Origin: [Zimmermannella] alba NBRC 15616
GTDB lineage: Bacteria; Actinomycetota; Actinomycetes; Actinomycetales; Microbacteriaceae
Direction: 5' to 3'
Length of the DNA: 64,000 bases
Assembly: GCF_001570905.1 (NCBI RefSeq)
Contig: NZ_BCSO01000002.1
Span: forward strand, 124,001-188,000
This document shows positions 14,116-23,107 of the stretch, one piece after another (position 1 is the first letter of the stretch; every line of letters starts with the position of its first letter). The translations under genes were made by a program, and so were the position numbers. Under the pieces are notes generated by a model that was not told where the DNA came from, did no database searches, and saw only the letters and a list, made by a program, of their open reading frames with translations.

Positions 14116-17019
14116 GTGGGCCTCACCTTGGCGCGCGTCGGCCGTTGGGCCGCTGGCCATGCTTGGCGGGTGCTCATCGCCTGGATCCTGCTGCTGGGTG
14201 CGCTGCTCGGTGGCGGCGTGGCCGCGGGCGGCCAGCTCCGGGAGGCGTTCGAGATTCCCGGGACGCAATCGCAGGAGGCGCTCGACCGGCTCGCCTCGGT
14301 GTTCCCACAAGTGGCTGGGGGGTCGGCGCAAGTCGTCGTCGTTCCGCCTGAGGGCCAATCGGTAGCCTCAGGGCCGGTGCGGGACGAGCTGGAGGCGCTG
14401 AGCGAAGAGCTTGGCGCGGTGCCAGGTGTGGCGCAGGCGGTCTCGCCCTTCAACAAATACGCCACGGACGGTGTCTCGCTCGACGGCCAGGCCGCGATCA
14501 TCGCCCTCCAATTCGACGTCCCGACGCCAGAAATCCCGGACGCCACGCTCGAGGCCGTGAAAGCGACCGCCCCCGCCATGGAGGCGAAGGGATATCGCAT
14601 CGAGTTCGGTGGCCAGCCTTTCCAGGAGCTCGAGTACGGCATCACCATCACCGAGGCGCTCGGTGTGCTCGTTGCTGGCGCTGTCCTCGTCATCACGCTC
14701 GGCTCCGTGCTTGCAGCGGGTATGCCGCTTGTGACGGCCATCACCGGTGTCGGCGTGACAATGGGCGGCATCCTCCTCGCCGCCCGGTTCGCCGACATTT
14801 CGCAGGCCACCCCCATGCTTGCCGTCATGATCGGCCTCGCCGTCGGCATCGACTACTCGCTCTTCCTCGTCTCACGGCACCGCACAGAGCTGGCCCGAGG
14901 CGCACGCGTTGCGGACGCTGCGGCGACCGCGACGGGCACAGCCGGCGGTGCCGTCGTCTTCGCTGGGCTCACCGTCATGGTCGCCCTCCTCGGGCTCATC
15001 ATCGTCGGCATCCCCTTCCTCTCGGTCATGGGGATCGCCTCGGCCATCGCCGTGCTCGCAGCAATGGCGGTTGCCGTGACGCTGCTGCCCGCGCTGTTCG
15101 GGCTTGCCGGAGAGCGGCTGCGACCACGGACGCGTGCCACGAAGCGTGCCCGCGAACCCCACCGCATGGCCCGCGCCTGGGTGAACGGCGTCACCGCGCA
15201 TCCCATCCTTGCCGTGCTCGGAGTCGTCCTTGTGCTCGGCACGATCGCCATCCCGGCCGCGAGCCTCCACCTCGCCCTGCCGAGTGCGGCGAGCCAGCCG
15301 CAGGGGACGACCGCGCGCGACGCGAACGACCTCCTTGCCGAGCACTGGGGCCCTGGCCAAAACGGCCCACTGCTCGTCATGCTCGACATCACCCAGGCGA
15401 GCAATGACACCCTTATGCAGGACCTCGACCACGTGCGTGATCTCGTCCGAGGCATTGATGGTGTGCGCTCCACGGGCGACGCACTCCCAAACCCCACGGT
15501 CGATTCCGCGATCCTGCAAGTGAACCCGACGACGGCACCGGACGACCCGCGCACCCTCGAGACGGTGCAACGCATCCGCGCGCTCGGGGACACTGTCGCC
15601 CAGGACACCGGGATGACGCTGTCGGTGACCGGCGCCACCGCCGTCGCCATCGACGTCTCCGACCGACTCAATCAGGCGCTCATCCCGTTCGCCCTCGTCG
15701 TGGTCGGCATCTCCTTCGTGCTGCTCATGATGGTGTTCCGCTCGATCCTCGTCCCGCTCAAGGCGGCGCTGAGTTTCCTCCTCTCGGTGCTCGCCGCCTT
15801 CGGTGCCACGGTCGCGATCTTCCAATGGGGATGGTGTGCGGATCTCCTCGGCATCGTGCCCGGCCCCATCATCAGCTTCATGCCGATCCTCTTGCTCGCG
15901 ATCGTGTTCGGTCTCGCGATGGACTACGAGGTCTTCCTCGTCTCGGGGATGCGCGAAGCAGCCGTCGCGGGGAAGACGCCACGAGAGGCGGTCCAGCACG
16001 GATTCGTGCACGGCTCGCGTGTGGTGACAGCTGCGGCACTCATCATGATCTTCGTGTTCGGCGCCTTCGTGCCGGAGGGCGCCGGCGTCATCAAGACCAT
16101 CGCGCTCGGCCTCGCCGTCGGGGTCGCCGCGGATGCCTTCCTCGTGCGCATGACGCTCGTCCCGGCACTTATGGTGCTCTTTGGCCGCTTCGCCTGGCGC
16201 ATCCCTCGCCGCCTTGCGAAGTTCCTCCCTGAGCTCGACATTGAAGGCACGGGGCTGCTCCGCCAGCACGCGGCCGAGGCGTGGCACGCAGACCAGATTG
16301 AGGGGATCCACATCGAAGGTGTGAAGATTGGCGGCGTCAGCTACGACGGCAGTGTTCCGCGTGGCGGGATTCTCCTCGTTCCTGCCGAACAGGATGACGC
16401 CACGCGGTTCCTCGACGTCCTCCGCGGCACGCGCAGTATCGAACACGGGCGACTCGCCATTCACTCGCTTGCTGGGCCCGCGGCACAGCACCACCTGCGT
16501 GAACACGTTGCGCTCATTACGAACGCCGTGCCTCACGAACGAGTGGTCTCGACAAGCGTCGGTAACCTCCTTGCCCTCCACGCGGAACTCGGCACGGGGC
16601 GTGCGACAGCGCTCGGTCGGGACGAACTCGCCGCCGCGGTCAGCCGCCTCGAACGGCTACTCGTGAGCTTTGGCCACGAGGTGCCGACGCCTCTCATCGA
16701 GCAGACCATGGTGAGTCTCGACCCGCTCACACAAGCACTCGTCAACGCGGTGGCCGCGCTCGCGGAAGGTGCCGAGGTGCTCGCCATTGACCTCGGTCAG
16801 CTCATTGCGCCGCGCGCCGGAAACCGTGACGCTGACATCCTCATTGACGCGCTCGGGATGCTCGCCCCCGCTGGCGTGAGCCTGGTCATCGTCGCGCGAG
16901 ATGCCCTACTCGGCGAGCTTGCACAGGGGCCTCGGCACGGCAGAGCGGTCGCGCGGCTGGTACGCCGCTCATCCCAGTCCCGAACCACCACCATGTATCA
17001 CGAGGAGTTCGCATCATGA
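14116..17019 (+). CDS. MMPL/RND transporter with C-terminal ABC-ATPase-like domain
   Basis: A 967-residue protein. Residues 1-710 are a typical MMPL transporter: N-terminal helix, extracytoplasmic domain and two copies of the helix bundle with the motifs VGIDYSLFLVSRHR and GLAMDYEVFLVSGMRE. Such proteins export lipids or drugs using proton motive force. Residues about 726-945 are unusual. IEGIHIEGVKIGGVSYDGSV, then GGILLVPAEQDDATRFLDVLRGTRSIEHGR, and PLTQALVNAVAALAEGAEVLAIDLG follow the order of an ABC nucleotide-binding domain, but the Walker A glycines and lysine are lost (PAEQDDATR). It overlaps the next gene by 4 bases, so translation is probably coupled. Confidence 0.88.
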   Translation: MGLTLARVGRWAAGHAWRVLIAWILLLGALLGGGVAAGGQLREAFEIPGTQSQEALDRLASVFPQVAGGSAQVVVVPPEGQSVASGPVRDELEALSEELGAVPGVAQAVSPFNKYATDGVSLDGQAAIIALQFDVPTPEIPDATLEAVKATAPAMEAKGYRIEFGGQPFQELEYGITITEALGVLVAGAVLVITLGSVLAAGMPLVTAITGVGVTMGGILLAARFADISQATPMLAVMIGLAVGIDYSLFLVSRHRTELARGARVADAAATATGTAGGAVVFAGLTVMVALLGLIIVGIPFLSVMGIASAIAVLAAMAVAVTLLPALFGLAGERLRPRTRATKRAREPHRMARAWVNGVTAHPILAVLGVVLVLGTIAIPAASLHLALPSAASQPQGTTARDANDLLAEHWGPGQNGPLLVMLDITQASNDTLMQDLDHVRDLVRGIDGVRSTGDALPNPTVDSAILQVNPTTAPDDPRTLETVQRIRALGDTVAQDTGMTLSVTGATAVAIDVSDRLNQALIPFALVVVGISFVLLMMVFRSILVPLKAALSFLLSVLAAFGATVAIFQWGWCADLLGIVPGPIISFMPILLLAIVFGLAMDYEVFLVSGMREAAVAGKTPREAVQHGFVHGSRVVTAAALIMIFVFGAFVPEGAGVIKTIALGLAVGVAADAFLVRMTLVPALMVLFGRFAWRIPRRLAKFLPELDIEGTGLLRQHAAEAWHADQIEGIHIEGVKIGGVSYDGSVPRGGILLVPAEQDDATRFLDVLRGTRSIEHGRLAIHSLAGPAAQHHLREHVALITNAVPHERVVSTSVGNLLALHAELGTGRATALGRDELAAAVSRLERLLVSFGHEVPTPLIEQTMVSLDPLTQALVNAVAALAEGAEVLAIDLGQLIAPRAGNRDADILIDALGMLAPAGVSLVIVARDALLGELAQGPRHGRAVARLVRRSSQSRTTTMYHEEFAS

Positions 17020-19304
17020 CGAACACGACCGCACGCACGATGCCGCGAGTGCTGCGTCACCGTCGCGACGTCCTCATTGCCGTGCTCATGCCGCTCCTCA
17101 TCGCGGGCGCCTGGCTTCTCGGCCATGCCGGTGTCGAGGACCGGACCATGGCGATTCCGGCGCTCATCGTGAACAGCGACGAGATGGTCGAACAGACCCT
17201 TCCCGACGGCAGGACCACCCCGGTGGTTGCGGGCCGCCTCGTCGTGAGCCGACTCACGGATCCCGAGCAGCCGACGGGCTTCGACTGGCGGCTTGCGAAC
17301 GAGGACGAGGCTGCGAAGGCGCTCGAGGACGGGAGCGCCTATGTCGTGCTCCGCATCCCGAAGGACTTCTCGGCCTCCGTCGCGAGCTTTGGCGGCGGTA
17401 ACCCGGTGCAAGCGCGCGTGAGCATCACAACCTCGCAGCAGCACGACTGGGCAGCGGGAGCAGCAACTCAAGCCCTCCACGGCGCGATCACGGCGCAATT
17501 TGGGACGATGCTCAGCGAGCAGATCATCGGCGGCATCGTCGACGGTATGGATGACACGGGCGCCGCCCTCCAGCAGGCCGCCGACGGGGCACGCAAGCTT
17601 GAAACTGGCGCGAATCAGCTCGGGAACGGGCTCGACAAGCTCGCTTCGGGGCAATCGCAGCTCGCTGACGGTGCCGACGCTGCCGCGACCGGCACCGATC
17701 AGTACGTCGACGGCGTCGAACGGTACGTCGCCGGGGCGGACTCGCTCGCGAGCGGGACGCGGGAGTACACCGACGGCGTTGGTGAATACGCAAATGGCGT
17801 GCGGGAGTACGCGAGCGGCGTGCAGCAATTCGTCTCACCCGTCGCCGACCTCGGCGACACCTACGGCGACAGCATCGACGAGTTGGGCCAGGCGGATGCG
17901 CTCGCGACAGAAGCCGATCAGCTGTTGCAGGACGCGATCACGGCGTACCGCACAAGCCGCGACACGATGGGTGACGACCCTGCCGCCACAATCGAGGCGT
18001 TCTGTCAGAGCCTGCCGTCGCAGAGCGAACAAGACCGCTGCCGCACCTCCCTTGCTGGAATCGACGTTGACTGGCAGCAAGCGGATGACGCCGTCGACGC
18101 CCTCGAGACGAAGCGTCAACGCATCTCGGACACGCTGCGCGCCGCGGGCGGCCTCAACGGTATCGCCGACAAGATCACCCAGTTCACAGACGGCGCGAGC
18201 CAACTTCGAGATGCAAGCGGGCGGCTCATTGACGGCTCCACGACGCTCGCCTCCGGTGGTGACGCCCTCGCCGATGGTGCTGAAACCTTCGCCGACGGCG
18301 GGGATGCGCTCGTGAGCGGCGGCCGCGACCTCAGTGTGGGCATCACCCAACTCGCAGACGGGCAACGGCAAGCCTCGGACGGTGCCACGCAACTCGCAGA
18401 CGGCGCCGACAAGCTCGCTGAAGGTGCGGGGTCGCTCGCGGATGGCCTGCAGAGCGGTGCGGATCGGGCGAAGAACGCGATCAAGGACCCGGAGCGCTTC
18501 GCGAGCCTCGTCGCGCATCCCGTCGCCAGTACTGTCACGGCTCAGCACGACCCCGGCTTCCCGGCCGTGATCGCGGCAACCGTCATCCCCGGGACCCTCT
18601 GGCTCAGCGTGCTCGTCGCGGGCCTCATCCGCCGCATCCTGCCCGGCGAAGAACTCCGCTCGACGGCATCCCGTGGACGCATTGTGCGGCGTGCCCTCCT
18701 GCGACTCGGCGGGCCTGGTGCCATCGCTGGCGGCGTGCTCGTGACGGTCGCGCACCTCGTCATGGGCTGGCCGCCGATCATGATTCCGGCAAGCATTCTG
18801 GTGTCGTTCGCAGTGCTCGCGACTGCCAGCGCGCTCGCGCTCGCCAGCATCGCCCTCTGGGGTCGTCGCATTGGTGCGATCGCCACGATCGGACTCATTA
18901 GCGCGCAATTGCTCGTGACCCGCGGCTTCATGCCGCTTGAGCTGAAACTCCCGCTCGCGGCGACGCTCGAACCGTTCGCGCCCATCGCGCTCGCCGCGAA
19001 GACACTGCAGGCGATGGCAGCTGGTGGGGCGCTCGCGAGCTGGGGGCCGAGCCTCGTTGGCGTCCTCGTGTGGGCCCTGCTCTCAGCCGCTGCCGCCATG
19101 TGGGCCTTGCAGCTTCGCCAGGGCCGTTCGACGGTCGGTGACGGGGACACGAGCCCCAGGGTCGGCATTGGTACTGGCGGGGCGTCGCCGGATGCTGAGC
19201 CTGGCTTCGACGATGAGAGCTGGCGGCCTTCGACGCCGTCCGAGAGCTCCGAGCACGCCAACCGGCGCGTGAGTGAGCTCTATGAGGAGCTCGGCGCGCG
19301 ATAG
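17016..19304 (+). CDS. YhgE/Pip-family membrane protein
   Basis: A 762-residue protein of the YhgE/Pip (phage infection protein) family. The first helix (about residues 18-38) is followed by a large extracytoplasmic region, then about five helices at the C-terminus (from about residue 510), an ABC-2-permease-like arrangement. The outer domain contains long runs of the family's Gly-Ala-Asp repeats, such as LASGQSQLADGADAA and LADGADKLAEGAGSLADG, likely forming coiled, stalk-like helices. Cys pairs occur near AFCQSLPSQSEQDRCR. Related actinobacterial operons encode YhgE/Pip with an ABC ATPase; here that domain seems to survive only as the tail of the MMPL protein. Confidence 0.9.
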   Translation: MTNTTARTMPRVLRHRRDVLIAVLMPLLIAGAWLLGHAGVEDRTMAIPALIVNSDEMVEQTLPDGRTTPVVAGRLVVSRLTDPEQPTGFDWRLANEDEAAKALEDGSAYVVLRIPKDFSASVASFGGGNPVQARVSITTSQQHDWAAGAATQALHGAITAQFGTMLSEQIIGGIVDGMDDTGAALQQAADGARKLETGANQLGNGLDKLASGQSQLADGADAAATGTDQYVDGVERYVAGADSLASGTREYTDGVGEYANGVREYASGVQQFVSPVADLGDTYGDSIDELGQADALATEADQLLQDAITAYRTSRDTMGDDPAATIEAFCQSLPSQSEQDRCRTSLAGIDVDWQQADDAVDALETKRQRISDTLRAAGGLNGIADKITQFTDGASQLRDASGRLIDGSTTLASGGDALADGAETFADGGDALVSGGRDLSVGITQLADGQRQASDGATQLADGADKLAEGAGSLADGLQSGADRAKNAIKDPERFASLVAHPVASTVTAQHDPGFPAVIAATVIPGTLWLSVLVAGLIRRILPGEELRSTASRGRIVRRALLRLGGPGAIAGGVLVTVAHLVMGWPPIMIPASILVSFAVLATASALALASIALWGRRIGAIATIGLISAQLLVTRGFMPLELKLPLAATLEPFAPIALAAKTLQAMAAGGALASWGPSLVGVLVWALLSAAAAMWALQLRQGRSTVGDGDTSPRVGIGTGGASPDAEPGFDDESWRPSTPSESSEHANRRVSELYEELGAR

Positions 19305-20105
19305 CTAGTGTGCGGCGAGGCCGAGGTGCTCGCGGGCAAACTCGACCGTTTCCAGCAGCATCCCGAGCCGTTCCGCCTCACTCTTTGCGCGGTGGGTCTT
19401 CACCTCGGCAACGACCAAGCCGTCCCACGCTCCCTCACGCAGCCACTCGAGGGTCTCGGCAACCGGCTGGCCGCCGTGGCCGGGCAAGAGGTGCTCGTCG
19501 AACATCTTGCCGCTCTCGTCCGGGCCCTGGCCGTCGCACAGGTGGACGTGGCGGAGCCGTGGGCCGGCACGCTTGGCCATCTCGAGCGCGCTCTGACCTG
19601 AGAGTGCCGCGTGGGAAAAATCGAGGCAGATCGCGTCGCAGTCCATCTCGGTGGGGTCGGTGCCCGGCAGATACGCCTTCAACGGTTGGCCCTGCACCGT
19701 CCACGGGAACATGTTCTCGACGGCCATCGTGATGCCTGTGTCGTGGTGGATCTCGCGGACGGTGTCAAGAAAGCGCTCCGCGTAGCCTTTCTGCCAGCGG
19801 AACGGCGGGTGGACGACGACGGTTTCGGCACCGAGGTCCGCGGCAAGCTCCGCAGTCCGACGAAGCTTCACAGCCTGGTCGCGGCCCCAGACGAATTGGC
19901 TCACGAGGAGCACTGGGGCGTGGATCGAGAGAACGGGGATGTCGTACTTCGTGGCGAGTGCCTCGAGCTGCGCGGCATCTCGGCTCACGGCATCGGTCGA
20001 GACCATTGTCTCGACGCCGTCAAAGCCCGCCTCCGCGGCGAGACGGAAACATGTCTCGATGGACTTTGGGAAGACGGAGGAGTTGGAGAGGCCAATACGG
20101 ATCAC
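19305..20105 (-). CDS. Xylose-isomerase-like TIM-barrel protein
   Basis: A 266-residue sugar phosphate isomerase/epimerase-like (AP endonuclease 2 fold) protein. Barrel strands and metal-ligand positions can be followed: GFDGVET, VLSIHAPVLL, ETVVVHPPF, ITMAVENMF (metal-binding Glu), DAICLDFSHAAL (Asp and His), LRHVHLCDG (His) and VVAEVKTH (Glu). This is the divalent-metal site of the family. The substrate is not evident. Its stop abuts that of the convergent YhgE/Pip gene with no space between them. Confidence 0.85.
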   Translation of the reverse strand: MIRIGLSNSSVFPKSIETCFRLAAEAGFDGVETMVSTDAVSRDAAQLEALATKYDIPVLSIHAPVLLVSQFVWGRDQAVKLRRTAELAADLGAETVVVHPPFRWQKGYAERFLDTVREIHHDTGITMAVENMFPWTVQGQPLKAYLPGTDPTEMDCDAICLDFSHAALSGQSALEMAKRAGPRLRHVHLCDGQGPDESGKMFDEHLLPGHGGQPVAETLEWLREGAWDGLVVAEVKTHRAKSEAERLGMLLETVEFAREHLGLAAH

Positions 20106-20143
20106 GCCTCTGACGGTACCGCGCCAGGTGATCCACCGCAGCT

Positions 20144-20207
20144 AGTGGTCTCGATACACCGTCTTCGGCGGCACTCGACCACCTCAACTGCGAGATCTCG
20201 ACCACCT
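20144..20207. repeat. Intergenic element with repeated CTCGACCACCT
   Basis: The 107-base gap between the isomerase and corA genes holds CTCGACCACCT at 20174 and 20197, and an inverted partial copy (GTGGTCTCGA) at 20145. It can fold with GTGGT/ACCAC pairing around a 20-30 base loop. It may act as a terminator for corA or be a dispersed palindromic repeat; copies elsewhere cannot be checked here. Confidence 0.4.
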
Positions 20208-20212
20208 CGTCG

Positions 20213-21187
20213 CTAGAGCCAGTCTTGTTTCTTGAAGGTGAGCCACAGGGCGAGGGAACTCACGACGATGAGCCCGACCGACATCCATGCTCCCCACTGC
20301 GTGCCGAAGCCGAAGAACTCGAGGTTCTGGCCGAAGAACCCGGTGATCGCGGTCGGCACCGCGATGATGGCAGCCCACGAGGTGACCTGCTTCATGATGA
20401 GGTTCATCCGGTTGCCCTGCAGCGCCACATTTGTCTCAAGCACGTTCGAGATCTGATCGCGCAGGGATTCCGTCCAGTCAGCGGCGTGCAGGGTGTGGTC
20501 GTAGACGTCTGCGAAGTACGGCTGCAGCTCAGGCGGCACGAGTTGGGTGTCGCGGCGAACGAGCGTCGTCACCACCTCGCGCAGCGGGATGGTCGCGTGC
20601 CGCATCCGGGCGATCGAGCGCCGGAACCCGAACGCGCGACGCTGGAGGTCGATCATGTCGCCGTCTTCTTCAAAGAGCTCGCGCGAGAGCTCTTCGGTGA
20701 TGTCGTCGAGGCGGTCGAGCGTTGCAATGTGGTCGTCGACGAGCACATCGAGGAGCGCCCAGAGGATGAACGCCACACCATGTTCGGCGAGGTCGTCGTT
20801 GTCGGCGACGCGCTTTTCTACCCGCTCGATGGGGAACTCATCGTCTCGAACCGTGACGATGAGTCGCGGCATGATGAAGGCGGTGAGGCGGGAGAGCGCC
20901 ACTTCGCCTTCGCGTTCGTCGACGTTCGACTCCGTCACGGTGAGGAGCATGTGCGAGTTGTAGCGCATGATCTTTGGCCGCTCGTGCTCCGAGAAGGCAT
21001 CCTCAACAGCGAGCTCGTGGAGATCGAGCTTGCGGGCGAGCTTTTCGATCATCGCGGCATCTTCGTGTGTGAGATCAAGCCATCCCCAACAGTTGCTGTT
21101 CGGGTCGCGCACGAGGGAGGAAAGCTCGGTCGTGCCCATGGTGGTGCGCTCGAGGTGGCCGTCTCGAAAGATGCGTCGCGTTTGCAT
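20213..21187 (-). CDS. corA: CorA-family magnesium/divalent cation channel, GQN variant
   Basis: A 324-residue CorA-family protein. The long cytosolic N-terminal domain (residues 1-255) ends in the helix that precedes the pore. The two C-terminal helices are ITSWAAIIAVPTAITGFFGQN-like and MSVGLIVVSSLALWLTF, followed by the basic tail KKQDWL. The selectivity loop is FGQN instead of the classic YGMN, a variant I know from other actinobacterial CorA proteins. It probably imports Mg2+. The ATG at 21187 was chosen because this N-terminus (MQTRRIFRDGHLE) fits and upstream sequence runs into the promoter shared with ilvD. Confidence 0.88.
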   Translation of the reverse strand: MQTRRIFRDGHLERTTMGTTELSSLVRDPNSNCWGWLDLTHEDAAMIEKLARKLDLHELAVEDAFSEHERPKIMRYNSHMLLTVTESNVDEREGEVALSRLTAFIMPRLIVTVRDDEFPIERVEKRVADNDDLAEHGVAFILWALLDVLVDDHIATLDRLDDITEELSRELFEEDGDMIDLQRRAFGFRRSIARMRHATIPLREVVTTLVRRDTQLVPPELQPYFADVYDHTLHAADWTESLRDQISNVLETNVALQGNRMNLIMKQVTSWAAIIAVPTAITGFFGQNLEFFGFGTQWGAWMSVGLIVVSSLALWLTFKKQDWL

Positions 21188-21298
21188 GCGATAACCGTAC
21201 GACCCACCGGTGACATTCGGAGGTGACGCGGCGGCGCGCACCGTGAGGCTGTCCCGCTGCACAGCCAGTTGCTCAGCATCACTCACTAGCATGTGGTC

Positions 21299-23029
21299 AT
21301 GGAGCCCTACGACAGCGCAACATCCGGTCCCGACCTGAAGCCACGAAGCCGTGACGTCACCGACGGCATCGAGAAGGCTGCATCGCGAGGCATGCTTCGT
21401 GCCGTTGGCATGGGCGATGACGACTGGGCCAAGCCACAGATTGGCGTTGCGAGCTCCTGGAACGAAGTCACGCCCTGCAACCTCTCGCTCGATCGTCTCG
21501 CGCAGGGATGCAAGGAGGGCGTCCACGCCGCCGGCGGTTACCCCCTCCAGTTCGGCACGATCTCCGTCTCGGACGGTATCTCGATGGGCCACGAGGGGAT
21601 GCACTTCTCGCTCGTTTCGCGTGAAATGATCGCCGACTCGGTCGAGACCGTCGTCATGGCGGAGCGCCTCGACGGCACCGTGCTCCTCGCAGGCTGCGAC
21701 AAGTCGCTCCCCGGCATGCTTATGGCGGCAGCACGCCTCGGGCTCTCGAGCGTGTTCCTCTTTGCGGGTTCGATCGCCCCCGGCTATGTTCGCCTCTCGG
21801 ATGGAACGACCCGCGATGACGTCACCGTCATTGACGCCTTTGAAGCTGTCGGTGCCTGCAAAGCCGGGCTCATGAGCGAAGAAGACTTGAAGCGCATCGA
21901 AGAAGCCATCTGCCCGGGCGAAGGCGCCTGCGGTGGCTTCTACACGGCCAACACGATGGCCTCGGTCGCCGAAGCGCTCGGCATGTCCGTGCCCGGCTCG
22001 GCAGCACCGCCCTCGGCAGACCGTCGCCGCGACTACTACGCCCACAAGTCGGGTGAGGCCGTCGTGAACATGCTTCGCCACGGCATCACCACCCGCGATA
22101 TCCTCACCAAGGAAGCCTTCGAGAACGCTATCGCGGTGGTCATGGCGATGGGTGGCTCGACGAACGCCGTCCTCCACCTGCTCGCGATTGCCCGTGAAGC
22201 CGATGTTGACCTCACGCTCGACGGTTTCAACCGCATCGCCGACCGAGTGCCGCACCTCGCCGACATGAAGCCCTTCGGGAAGTACGTCATGAAGGACGTC
22301 GACCGCGTCGGCGGCATCCCCGTCATCATGAACGCGCTGCTTGAAGCGGGCCTCATCCACGGCGAGGCAATGACCGTCACCGGCAAGACGGTGCGCGAAA
22401 ACCTCGAAGAGTTGAAGCTCCGTCGAGGCATCGACCCGCTCGACGGCGACGTCATCCACACACTCGACAACCCCATCCATGAGAAGGGCGGCATCGCGAT
22501 CCTCCACGGCTCACTCGCCCCCGAGGGTGCGGTCGTGAAGAGCGCTGGCTTCGACCTCGAAGTGTTCGAGGGCCCGGCGCGCGTGTTCGAGCGCGAACGT
22601 GCCGCGATGGATGCCCTCACGAACGGGGAAATTCAGCACGGCGACGTCATCGTCATCCGCTACGAGGGCCCCAAGGGCGGACCTGGCATGCGCGAAATGC
22701 TCGCGATCACCGGCGCGCTCAAGGGTGCGGGCCTCGGCAAAGACGTACTACTCTTGACGGACGGACGATTCTCAGGCGGCACAACCGGCCTGTGTATCGG
22801 CCACGTGGCACCCGAGGCCGTGGACGGCGGCCCGATTGCCTTTGTCCGTGATGGCGACCCCATTCGCGTTGACATTCAGGCCCGCACGATTGACCTGCTC
22901 GTGGACGAGTCTGAACTTGCCGCCCGCCGCGAAGGCTGGGAGCCCCTGCCTCCCCGCTACGAACGCGGTGTTCTCGCGAAGTACGCGAAGCTCGTGAAGT
23001 CCGCCTCACACGGCGCGATCACTGGCTAG
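21299..23029 (+). CDS. ilvD: Dihydroxy-acid dehydratase
   Basis: A 576-residue IlvD, the third enzyme of valine and isoleucine synthesis, converting dihydroxy-acids to 2-keto acids. The three cluster-ligand cysteines are in place: Cys60 (EVTPCNL), Cys133 ([11 protein letters not shown]) and Cys211 ([15 protein letters not shown]). [11 protein letters not shown] and [14 protein letters not shown] are further signatures. The ATG at 21299 is preferred; a GTG two codons earlier is possible. No T-box or leader peptide was seen upstream. It heads the ilvD-ilvB-ilvN-ilvC series and is divergent from corA. Confidence 0.96.
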   Translation: MEPYDSATSGPDLKPRSRDVTDGIEKAASRGMLRAVGMGDDDWAKPQIGVASSWNEVTPCNLSLDRLAQGCKEGVHAAGGYPLQFGTISVSDGISMGHEGMHFSLVSREMIADSVETVVMAERLDGTVLLAGCDKSLPGMLMAAARLGLSSVFLFAGSIAPGYVRLSDGTTRDDVTVIDAFEAVGACKAGLMSEEDLKRIEEAICPGEGACGGFYTANTMASVAEALGMSVPGSAAPPSADRRRDYYAHKSGEAVVNMLRHGITTRDILTKEAFENAIAVVMAMGGSTNAVLHLLAIAREADVDLTLDGFNRIADRVPHLADMKPFGKYVMKDVDRVGGIPVIMNALLEAGLIHGEAMTVTGKTVRENLEELKLRRGIDPLDGDVIHTLDNPIHEKGGIAILHGSLAPEGAVVKSAGFDLEVFEGPARVFERERAAMDALTNGEIQHGDVIVIRYEGPKGGPGMREMLAITGALKGAGLGKDVLLLTDGRFSGGTTGLCIGHVAPEAVDGGPIAFVRDGDPIRVDIQARTIDLLVDESELAARREGWEPLPPRYERGVLAKYAKLVKSASHGAITG

Positions 23030-23107
23030 CCGCTGCATCCCGTGTCCTATCCAACCCCGCACCCGGGCCCGCACAATGACGACGGGACCGAGGAAGAAAC
23101 GACACAC

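Noticed and set aside
21188-21298. T-box or leader-peptide attenuator before ilvD
   Set aside because: No run of Val, Leu or Ile codons, no T-box specifier or antiterminator, and only a short gap shared with corA.
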